Assembly (NCBI RefSeq): GCF_040760005.1
Contig: NZ_CP099760.1
Location: forward strand, 6,232,001 to 6,296,000
DNA: 64,000 nucleotides
From: Pseudomonas sp. stari2
GTDB taxonomy: Bacteria; Pseudomonadota; Gammaproteobacteria; Pseudomonadales; Pseudomonadaceae
Reading direction: 5' to 3'
The notes below the pieces were generated by a model. That model ran no database searches. It worked only from the letters and a program-made list of their open reading frames with translations, and was not told the origin of the DNA. Shown one piece after another: positions 58,175 to 64,000 of the stretch; the stretch's first letter is position 1, and every line of letters starts with the position of its first letter. The position numbers were made by a program, and so were the translations under genes.

Positions 58175-58600
58175 TTATGCCTCTTCACCGTGCAAGGTGG
58201 CGAGGACTTTACGGGCACCGCCATGATCGCGATGCTCGCCCAGATAAACGCCTTGCCAGGTACCCAGTGCCAACCGACCCGCCGAAACCGGCAAGCTGAT
58301 CTGACAGCCCAGCACGCTGGCCTTGAAGTGCGCCGGGAGGTCGTCCAGGCCTTCGTCGTTATGCTCATAGCCGTCTGTTCCTTGTGGGATCAGACGATTG
58401 AAAAATCGTTCGAAGTCGCGACGTACCGCCGGATCGGCGTTCTCGTTGATAGTCAACGACGCCGAGGTATGCTGCAGCCACAAATGCAACAGACCGACCC
58501 GGCATGCCTTGAGTTCAGGCAGTCCGGCAAGCAACTCTTCCGTCACCAGATGAAAGCCCCGGGGCCGTGCCCGCAGGGTTATCAGAGTCTGTTGCCACAT
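58175..58600 (-). CDS. YjbQ family protein (secondary thiamine-phosphate synthase-like)
   Basis: A 141-residue protein of the YjbQ/UPF0047 family. It has LLHLWLQHTSASLTINENAD, RRDFERFFNRLIPQ and the C-terminal LPVSAGRLALGTWQGVYLGE, with the conserved histidines and aspartates expected of the family. E. coli YjbQ has thiamine-phosphate synthase activity of unclear physiological meaning. The ATG at 58600 is chosen since upstream residues are not conserved in type. Confidence 0.92.
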   Translation of the reverse strand: MWQQTLITLRARPRGFHLVTEELLAGLPELKACRVGLLHLWLQHTSASLTINENADPAVRRDFERFFNRLIPQGTDGYEHNDEGLDDLPAHFKASVLGCQISLPVSAGRLALGTWQGVYLGEHRDHGGARKVLATLHGEEA

Positions 58601-58771
58601 ACAGTTCTCCGCACGTTCGGGGCGCATTCTAGCGCGCTCTGAAAAAAAACAAAGGCCCTAATATTCCTTCAATGATGTAAGCCATTGGCCGTAGAAAAAC
58701 ACCCGTCGTAAACACGACCAAAGCAGTACGAAAAATCCTTTCAGCCATCTCAAGGATGACAAATTCCGGAC

Positions 58772-58796
58772 AAAAAAATGCCCGGCGAACCGGGCA
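58772..58796 (-). terminator. Intrinsic terminator of amtB
   Basis: Minus-strand hairpin with arms TGCCCGG/CCGGGCA (plus 58779-58785 and 58790-58796) followed by a tract of seven T (plus A at 58772-58778), 19 bases after the amtB stop. Confidence 0.9.
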
Positions 58797-58814
58797 AGTT
58801 TTTGAGGCGCGTAC

Positions 58815-60152
58815 TTACAGGTTGTAGCCGCGCTCGTTGTGTTGTGCCAGGTCCAGGCCCACCGATTCTTCTTCCTCGGTAGCGCGCAGCCCCATCACGG
58901 CATCCAGCACCTTGAGGATGATGAAGGTGACGATTGCGGTGTAGATCACAGTGAAGCCGACGCCTTTGCACTGAATCCACACTTGGGAAGCAATGTCGGT
59001 GACGGTGCCGAAACCACCCAGCGCCGGAGCAGCGAACACACCGGTAAGGATTGCGCCGAGGATACCGCCGATACCGTGCACACCGAAGGCGTCCAGGGAG
59101 TCGTCATAGCCGAGTTTGCGTTTCAGGCTGGTGGCGCAGAAGAAGCACACCACACCAGCGGCCAGGCCAATGATCAGCGAACCCATAGGGCCCACGGTGC
59201 CAGCCGCCGGAGTGATTGCCACCAGACCGGCAACCACGCCCGACGCGATACCCAGTGCGCTCGGTTTGCCGTGGGTGATCCACTCGGCGAACATCCAGCC
59301 CAGTGCAGCAGCAGCGGTTGCGATCTGGGTGACCAGCATCGCCATGCCGGCGGTGCCGTTGGCGGCTGCGGCGGAACCGGCGTTGAAGCCGAACCAGCCT
59401 ACCCACAACATGGCGGCGCCCATCAGGGTGTAACCGAGGTTGTGTGGCGCCATCGGGGTGGTCGGGAAACCTTTGCGCTTGCCCAGCACCAGGCACGCCA
59501 CCAGACCGGCGATACCGGCGTTGATGTGCACCACGGTGCCGCCCGCGAAGTCGAGCACGCCCCAGTCACCCAGCAGCGACCCCGGACCGCTCCACACCAT
59601 GTGCGCAATCGGCGCATACACCACGGTGAACCATATGCCCATGAACACCAGCATCGCGGAGAACTTCATACGCTCGGCGAAGGCACCGACGATCAGCGCC
59701 GGGGTGATGATGGCGAATGTCATCTGGTAAGTGACGAACACGGCTTCAGGGAACAGCGCCGCCGGGCCAGTAATGCTGGCAGGCGTGATGCCCGCGAGGA
59801 AGGCCTTGCCGAAGCCGCCGACGAAGGAGTTGAAGTTGACGACGTTGGCTTCCATCCCGGTGGTGTCGAACGCCATGCTGTAGCCATAAAGGAACCACAG
59901 GATGGTGACCAGGCCGGTAATGGCGAAGCACTGCATCATCACGGAAAGAATGTTTTTCGACCGAACCATGCCGCCGTAGAACAGCGCGAGGCCGGGAATG
60001 GTCATGAACAGCACGAGGGCCGTCGAGGTCAGCATCCAGGCGGTATCGCCGGAATTGAGGACTGGAGGCGCCACCGGATCTGCCGCCAAAGCCAGGCCGG
60101 GCATTACGATGGACAACAGGGCGCCTAGCCCTGCGAATTTACGCAGAGTCAT
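58815..60152 (-). CDS. amtB: Ammonium transporter AmtB
   Basis: A 445-residue channel with a signal peptide (about residues 1-23) and eleven helices, the Amt/Rh layout. The signature LDFAGGTVVHINAGIAGLVA and FYGGMVRSKNILSVMMQC, LMGAAMLWVGWFGFNAGSAA are present, with the paired histidines in VVHINAG and ...GVHGIGGILGA that line the pore. It conducts ammonium into the cell. It follows glnK by 37 bases, and GlnK is known to block AmtB when nitrogen is sufficient. The start at 60152 gives the signal peptide. Confidence 0.97.
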   Translation of the reverse strand: MTLRKFAGLGALLSIVMPGLALAADPVAPPVLNSGDTAWMLTSTALVLFMTIPGLALFYGGMVRSKNILSVMMQCFAITGLVTILWFLYGYSMAFDTTGMEANVVNFNSFVGGFGKAFLAGITPASITGPAALFPEAVFVTYQMTFAIITPALIVGAFAERMKFSAMLVFMGIWFTVVYAPIAHMVWSGPGSLLGDWGVLDFAGGTVVHINAGIAGLVACLVLGKRKGFPTTPMAPHNLGYTLMGAAMLWVGWFGFNAGSAAAANGTAGMAMLVTQIATAAAALGWMFAEWITHGKPSALGIASGVVAGLVAITPAAGTVGPMGSLIIGLAAGVVCFFCATSLKRKLGYDDSLDAFGVHGIGGILGAILTGVFAAPALGGFGTVTDIASQVWIQCKGVGFTVIYTAIVTFIILKVLDAVMGLRATEEEESVGLDLAQHNERGYNL

Positions 60153-60189
60153 ATTGTTTTCTCCTGGGGCGTTGGGTTTGTGGCGGCGT

Positions 60190-60941
<752 letters not shown>

Positions 60942-61202
60942 ATGCTCGCGCCCAAAGACTTCCTCGACGCCCTGAGCGGCACCGCTTCCCGCCTGTTCAG
61001 CGGCGACACGCCATTGCCAAAAGCCGAAATCGAAAGCCAGTTCAAAATGCTGCTGCAAAGTGCCTTCAGCAAACTGGACCTGGTGAGCCGGGAAGAATTC
61101 GATAGTCAGATGGTGGTGCTGGCGCGCACTCGCGCCCGGCTTGAGAGTCTTGAAGCGAAGGTGGCTGAGCTGGAAGCGAAGCTGACGCCGTCGGCCGAAT
61201 AA
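60942..61202 (+). CDS. ubiK: Ubiquinone biosynthesis accessory factor UbiK
   Basis: An 86-residue protein of the YqiC/UbiK family: an N-terminal amphipathic part (DFLDALSGTASRLFSG) and a coiled-coil C-terminus (LARTRARLESLEAKVAELEA). UbiK binds UbiJ and lipids and supports ubiquinone synthesis under aerobic growth. The ATG at 60942 lies after a CAGGACATATCCC site. In related genomes as I recall them the next gene is comM; here 2.7 kb of accessory DNA intervene. Confidence 0.93.
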   Translation: MLAPKDFLDALSGTASRLFSGDTPLPKAEIESQFKMLLQSAFSKLDLVSREEFDSQMVVLARTRARLESLEAKVAELEAKLTPSAE

Positions 61203-61230
61203 CACCTCGTTTCTTTATGAACGCGGCCCC

Positions 61231-61274
61231 TTGTGGGAGCGGGCTTGCCCGCGAATGAAGGTCGGAACGACCTT
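61231..61274. repeat. REP-like hairpin doublet at the left edge of the accessory segment
   Basis: Two adjacent hairpins: one inside the REP-type word TGTGGGAGCGGGCTTGCCCG (arms 61239-61244 and 61247-61252), the other with arms AAGGTCG/CGACCTT (61258-61264 and 61268-61274). The first word is the common REP of P. fluorescens genomes. It follows ubiK by 28 bases. Confidence 0.8.
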
Positions 61275-61370
61275 CCCGCCATTCAGGATTCGCTATCGAC
61301 TCTCGGCAGAATCCTACAGATTGCAATCCCGCCGTCCGATTGCGTCATGAAGCCCTGATTCCTAAGCTCA

Positions 61371-61396
61371 CCCAATGCTGAATGTTCAGCACTGGG
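61371..61396. repeat. 26-bp inverted repeat upstream of the antisense-type leader
   Basis: Arms 61371-61382 and 61385-61396 match at 11 of 12 positions around a two-base centre (left CCCAATGCTGAA). It could be an operator for a repressor, or the first stem of the leader RNA that follows immediately. Confidence 0.65.
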
Positions 61397-61560
61397 TTTG
61401 GCGACCCGGAAAGCTTAAGGCGCACGACAACCCTGATGGCGGCTATGTTTACCGCCACATCGAGTCATGGCGGTTGTGCGTGGGAGACCTTCGGGTCTGC
61501 CGGGTTCCTTTTGCTCCGGTTCGCCAACCCGCGTACGACTGCCACCCAATTGTTTGGCGA
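61397..61560 (+). ncRNA. C4-type antisense RNA leader of a phage antirepressor gene (predicted)
   Basis: A strongly structured stretch: a long stem (CGCAC..AACC at 61421-61432 with GGTTGTGCG at 61472-61480) enclosing TGGCGG/CCGCCA (61437-61442, 61452-61457), then a UUCG-capped hairpin (61485-61498), then a CCGG/CCGG stem (61500-61503, 61516-61519) whose loop presents TCCTTTTGCT. That loop is exactly complementary over 10 bases to AGCAAAAGGA at 61580-61589, the ribosome-binding site of the next gene. TCGCCAA (61521-61527) also pairs with TTGGCGA (61554-61560). This is the logic of phage P1 C4 RNA controlling ant. An overlapping 76-codon frame (61375-61605) is probably not a protein. Confidence 0.65.
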
Positions 61561-61597
61561 CAATTGAGGGCAGCCCTAAAGCAAAAGGAGCTGTTCA

Positions 61598-62125
61598 ATG
61601 AATAACGAAGATACGTACCTCACTCCTCAGGTTTTCACCCGCCACAAACTCCCCCTCCACGCCCTCCTCATCCAGAACCAACCCTGGTTCTCTGCCCGTG
61701 ATCTGGGCCGCCTGCTGCATATTTATCTCAACGAACGCATGCTGCGAAAGCTCGACCCGGACCAATACCAAACTCGCAAAACCCTGATCCACAACCAGAT
61801 CGAAGATACCCTCCTGATCAGCGAATCCGGCATCTACGCCCTCCTCGTCTATCACTACTGCCCCGAATACCGAGCGCTACGCGAATGGCTCACCCATCAG
61901 GTCATCCCCACCCTGCGCGATGCCCAGCACCCCACCACAAGCGAACGCCCACAGCTAAGCCTGTTGAATTGGCCCGAGATGTCGTTGAGTTTGCTGCACT
62001 GGAATAACCAGCCGTGGATTCGGTTGCAGGATGTGCCGCAGATGCTGGTAGAACGGGAAAAGCGAAAACACCCAGTGCCGGCCACTTGGTGGAAAAGGGC
62101 TTCGCGGATGCTGCAATCGCTATAG
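61598..62125 (+). CDS. BRO-N domain phage antirepressor-like protein
   Basis: A 175-residue protein with a BRO-N/Ant-type DNA-binding domain at residues about 20-110: PWFSARDLGRLLHIYLNERM, RKTLIHNQIEDTLLISESGI and YALLVYHYCPEYRALREWL. A second, shorter similar piece lies near the C-terminus (LHWNNQPWIRLQDVPQMLVE). Such domains occur in prophage antirepressors and regulators. The ATG at 61598 has AAAGGAG eight bases upstream, inside the element that the upstream leader can mask. Its last six bases overlap the higA-like gene on the other strand. No other phage genes are nearby. Confidence 0.85.
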   Translation: MNNEDTYLTPQVFTRHKLPLHALLIQNQPWFSARDLGRLLHIYLNERMLRKLDPDQYQTRKTLIHNQIEDTLLISESGIYALLVYHYCPEYRALREWLTHQVIPTLRDAQHPTTSERPQLSLLNWPEMSLSLLHWNNQPWIRLQDVPQMLVEREKRKHPVPATWWKRASRMLQSL

Positions 62126-62389
62126 GCCCGCATGCCGGAGCTGGGCCCTGCGTAAATCGTAAGTCGACTGAAGATTCATCCAGAACTCAGGCGTGGTGTT
62201 GAGGTGGATTGCCAGCCTGATTGCCAGATCGGCGCAGATCCTGAGCTGGCATTTCACAAGCTTCTCGATCTCGGTTTCAGGCCAGTTCGTGGGCATGGCC
62301 AAGTCCATGACAGTCATGCCCAACGGCTCCATGAATTCCTTACTCAGAACTTCGCCGGGATGAATCGGGCGCATACCATTGCGGTTCAT
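62120..62389 (-). CDS. HigA family antitoxin-like protein, no toxin gene visible
   Basis: An 89-residue helix-turn-helix protein with the HigA signature NGMRPIHPGEVLSKEFMEPL at the start and LRICADLAIRLAIHLNTTPE with FWMNLQSTYDLRRAQ at the end. The middle (MTVMDLAMPTNWPETEIEKL) departs from the usual HigA recognition helix, suggesting drift. A strong GGAGG precedes the ATG at 62389. HigB toxin normally lies just upstream, but the roughly 100 bases there encode no HigB-like protein. It is convergent with the BRO gene, sharing six bases. Confidence 0.78.
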   Translation of the reverse strand: MNRNGMRPIHPGEVLSKEFMEPLGMTVMDLAMPTNWPETEIEKLVKCQLRICADLAIRLAIHLNTTPEFWMNLQSTYDLRRAQLRHAGL

Positions 62390-62591
62390 TTGTCGCCTCC
62401 AGAGGCTGCATTGAGCGGCCAAACTGGAGCACCCGACTTTGCAATACAAGACCGTTGAGTCCCTTTCGCTGGCGTCCTACAACTATTAGGGCATGCCCCT
62501 ACAAAAATCAGCGTCCCCGCCTGGTTATGCCGTCCTTACACCCCTCATTACATTGGCAAACGAAAATGTACCCGTCAGGATGGAGGTCTCT

Positions 62592-62762
62592 GTGAAAGAT
62601 AAAAAGAGGAAGACAAAGCTACTTCTGATTGTTGAATTACACCTCCAAGCACTCCGACTGGCTGGAAATATGTCAGCCAATCAACGGAGGCTTATTGAAG
62701 TCGCCGTTACGTGCGGGCCTGAGCTTGAGCCAAGCGGCCTGTTGTCGGGCAGAAAATCCTGA
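62592..62762 (+). CDS. Small basic protein, 56 residues (copy 1 of a paralogous pair)
   Basis: Read from the GTG at 62592, preceded by GGAGG at a spacing of five, this encodes 56 residues. The N-terminus is lysine/arginine-rich (MKDKKRKTK) and the C-terminal half reads SANQRRLIEVAVTCGPELEP then SGLLSGRKS. It aligns without gaps to another 56-residue protein 0.8 kb downstream, and both genes have the same leader pattern (GGT.TCT before the start) and a terminator just after the stop. No family is recognised. A longer frame from 62493 exists but only the part from 62592 is shared with the paralogue. Confidence 0.65.
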   Translation: MKDKKRKTKLLLIVELHLQALRLAGNMSANQRRLIEVAVTCGPELEPSGLLSGRKS

Positions 62763-62772
62763 ATCAAAAAAG

Positions 62773-62808
62773 AAAAAGGCGTCCGACAGGACGCCTTTTT
62801 CTTTTTTT
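62773..62808 (+). terminator. Strong terminator after the first 56-residue protein gene
   Basis: A hairpin with arms GGCGTCC/GGACGCC (62778-62784 and 62789-62795) flanked by A5 and T5-C-T7 runs, 11 bases after the stop codon. Confidence 0.92.
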
Positions 62809-62890
62809 AGGAGTAGTCGCAGCGAATTTTTAGCTCCCAAGCCGTATCACCCTGAATCCGCCCAAACCAACGTCCTTCACTTAAGTAAGT

Positions 62891-62909
62891 ACAGTCCTAC
62901 AAGGACTGT
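62891..62909. promoter_or_regulatory. Perfect 8-bp hairpin/operator-like palindrome upstream of the GNAT gene
   Basis: Arms ACAGTCCT and AGGACTGT around a three-base centre lie 74 bases before the GNAT start codon, in the gap 62809-62982 that holds no gene. It could be an operator for the GNAT gene or an RNA hairpin in its leader. Confidence 0.5.
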
Positions 62910-62982
62910 CCCCCACGCCTGATTACGTGAGTATCCCCGCCTTCGCTACCTTCTGCGGCCTGATCCAAACAGAACTCAGACA

Positions 62983-63519
62983 ATGCGAAGAAAAGGAAAA
63001 GGTACCGAGCTCCGTAATCAGACACTCAAATCCGAAGCCCGCAAGCTTGCACACCAAACCATATCCATGGACCCGGAAGCATTAGCGGCCGGGGTGGATG
63101 CAACATTACTCGGAATTGAGCCAATTACTTCTGTAGCAATCAATGCATACCACCAGTGGAGCGGGCCCGTGAGCTATCCATGGGATGACGTGCTGAAGTG
63201 GAAAACCAAAGACGCAAAGGGTCTGGACCTGGCTTTTTGGTACGAAGGAGAGCTGTGCGGCTTGTGTTACGCAACTCCGCGCAAAAGCACGATCTGCATA
63301 AAAATCATCCTTTTGCAGGGACGAACTGGCAGAACCCACACCTTGCGAGGCTGGATCGCACCCATGGCGCTACTGACAACTGAATTCTATGCACGGAGAC
63401 TGGGATGCACTGAAATCGAGGTCCAGGAACCTGACTCTGGCGCCATCCCCTACTACCAAAAACTTGGGTTTCATTTCGACACAGCCGACCGCCTTGTCTT
63501 TCCACTGGACGACCAATAA
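62983..63519 (+). CDS. GNAT-like N-acetyltransferase
   Basis: A 178-residue protein. The N-terminal 45 residues are basic and helical (GKGTELRNQTLKSEARKLAH). The middle and C-terminal part looks like a GNAT fold: AFWYEGELCGLCYATPRKST (beta strands 2-4), an RTGRTHTLRGW region where the acetyl-CoA motif A would be, but without the usual Q/RxxGxG/A spacing, and GAIPYYQKLGFHFDTADRLV, the classic motif B tyrosine. Substrate unknown. No clear ribosome-binding site precedes the ATG at 62983, so translation may be weak or controlled. It is flanked by the two 56-residue paralogues. Confidence 0.8.
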   Translation: MRRKGKGTELRNQTLKSEARKLAHQTISMDPEALAAGVDATLLGIEPITSVAINAYHQWSGPVSYPWDDVLKWKTKDAKGLDLAFWYEGELCGLCYATPRKSTICIKIILLQGRTGRTHTLRGWIAPMALLTTEFYARRLGCTEIEVQEPDSGAIPYYQKLGFHFDTADRLVFPLDDQ

Positions 63520-63553
63520 GATCGACTCATTCATCCAGACACGAGAGGTGTCT

Positions 63554-63724
63554 ATGAAACAGAAGAAACAGAAAAAACAGCCGTTACTCGCATCCAGGCT
63601 TCGTGCAGAAACGCCCAGTTTGACCGATACGGTTTCTGCCAGTCAGCGGCACTTTTTGAAAGTCGCCGCGGCCTATGGCAAAGAATTGGAGCCTGATGGC
63701 TGGCTCGCCGGTGGCGGAACCTGA
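63554..63724 (+). CDS. Small basic protein, 56 residues (copy 2 of a paralogous pair)
   Basis: Starts at the ATG at 63554, after GAGAGG at a spacing of five, 34 bases after the GNAT stop. The N-terminus is MKQKKQKKQ and the C-terminal half SASQRHFLKVAAAYGKELEP then DGWLAGGGT. It aligns end to end with the upstream 56-residue protein: shared positions include MK.KK.K, LL, SA.QR, VA, G.ELEP and G.L.G. Same length, same leader pattern and the same following terminator. No family is recognised; a protein- or nucleic-acid-binding role is only a guess from the basic N-terminus. Confidence 0.65.
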   Translation: MKQKKQKKQPLLASRLRAETPSLTDTVSASQRHFLKVAAAYGKELEPDGWLAGGGT

Positions 63725-63734
63725 ATCCCGCATT

Positions 63735-63764
63735 AAAAGACCGTCTAGTAGGCGGTTTTTTTTC
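63735..63764 (+). terminator. Terminator after the second 56-residue protein gene
   Basis: A hairpin with 7-bp arms (63740-63746 and 63750-63756, one G-T pair) followed by a run of eight T, 16 bases after the stop codon. Confidence 0.88.
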
Positions 63765-63901
63765 GCTTGAAGATTAGTCCTTTCGATTCCAGCAACATCC
63801 AGTGAAGCTTTGCCCAGGCAACTGTCCCTTCAACTCCCTCCTCCCCGACTACCCTTAAAAAACCGCAGGAAGCGGCCCCCGATTCAACTCAAGGAACGAC
63901 C

Positions 63902-64000
63902 ATGTCCCTCGCCATCGTCCACAGCCGCGCCCAGATTGGCGTGGATGCTCCCGCCGTCACCGTCGAAGTCCACCTCGCCAACGGCTTGCCCTCGCTGACC
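63902..64000 (+). CDS. comM: ComM / YifB family Mg chelatase-like AAA ATPase (3' end outside window)
   Basis: The first 33 codons are present, beginning MSLAIVHSRAQIGVDAPAVT and continuing HLANGLPSLT, the N-terminus of ComM (YifB), a hexameric helicase that promotes branch migration during natural transformation. CAAGGAACGACC precedes the ATG. The rest lies beyond the window. It marks the right boundary of the accessory segment that begins after ubiK. Confidence 0.92.
   Translation, partial: MSLAIVHSRAQIGVDAPAVTVEVHLANGLPSLT

Noticed and set aside
61375..61605. 76-codon open frame overlapping the leader of the BRO gene
   Set aside because: No ribosome-binding site, and the DNA is better explained as a structured C4-type RNA with complementarity to the downstream ribosome-binding site. 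A short leader peptide cannot be excluded.
61203..63901. Complete prophage or retron in the accessory segment
   Set aside because: There is no integrase, structural, lysis or reverse transcriptase gene; only regulator-like genes, a GNAT and two small proteins are present.

Overview
The window is a stretch of a Pseudomonas chromosome, most likely from the P. fluorescens group. I infer this from the GC-rich, densely packed genes and from gene content and order (glpT, ubiD, rho, trxA, ppx, ppk, hemB, algP, algQ, hem genes, algR, argH, cyaA, rnk, lysA, dapF, xerC, sutA, amtB, glnK, ubiK, comM), which I recall as the conserved Pseudomonas core layout. Species cannot be fixed by eye. No rRNA, tRNA or CRISPR array was seen.

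Layout. 1-6 kb: end of an RbbA/YhhJ-type ABC exporter, a FliL-like protein, a quinone oxidoreductase, a histidine phosphatase, GlpT and a ChaC-like enzyme. 7-14 kb: a PagP-like outer-membrane barrel, a ferredoxin reductase with ubiD, a surface acyltransferase, rho with a long leader, trxA. 14-18 kb: a GntR/FadR-type regulator divergent from a four-gene polar amino acid ABC importer. 18-23 kb: convergent ppx and ppk, hemB. 23-28 kb: DedA, sterol desaturase-like protein, ElbB, YaiI, and a cytochrome c/FTR1 iron permease. 28-33 kb: an envelope lipoprotein cluster with two tandem COG3014-like paralogues, YcfL, LpoB and an LpoB/CsgG-like protein. 33-40 kb: LysE, MscS, ABC-F, the histone-like AlgP, FKBP, AlgQ, DsbB. 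40-45 kb: hemC-hemD-hemX-hemY downstream of algR. 45-53 kb: argH, a GST, small proteins, class I adenylate cyclase, Rnk, CyaY. 53-58 kb: lptM-lysA-dapF-DUF484-xerC-HAD, all tightly spaced or overlapping. 58-61 kb: SutA, YjbQ, amtB-glnK, UbiK.

The accessory part is 61.2-63.9 kb, between ubiK and comM, which I expect to be near neighbours in related genomes. It holds a REP-like doublet, a structured leader that looks like a phage C4-type antisense RNA, a BRO-N antirepressor gene whose ribosome-binding site that leader can pair with, a HigA antitoxin without a visible HigB toxin, and a GNAT acetyltransferase flanked by two 56-residue paralogous small proteins. The C4-like control of the BRO gene and the small protein-GNAT-small protein unit are the best candidates for something undescribed.

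Elsewhere the noteworthy points are algR without an adjacent algZ/fimS kinase gene, the long lysine/alanine/proline repeat of AlgP, the duplicated lipoprotein at the head of the LpoB cluster, and several long hairpins. All calls rest on reading the sequence and remembered family features; no database search was possible.
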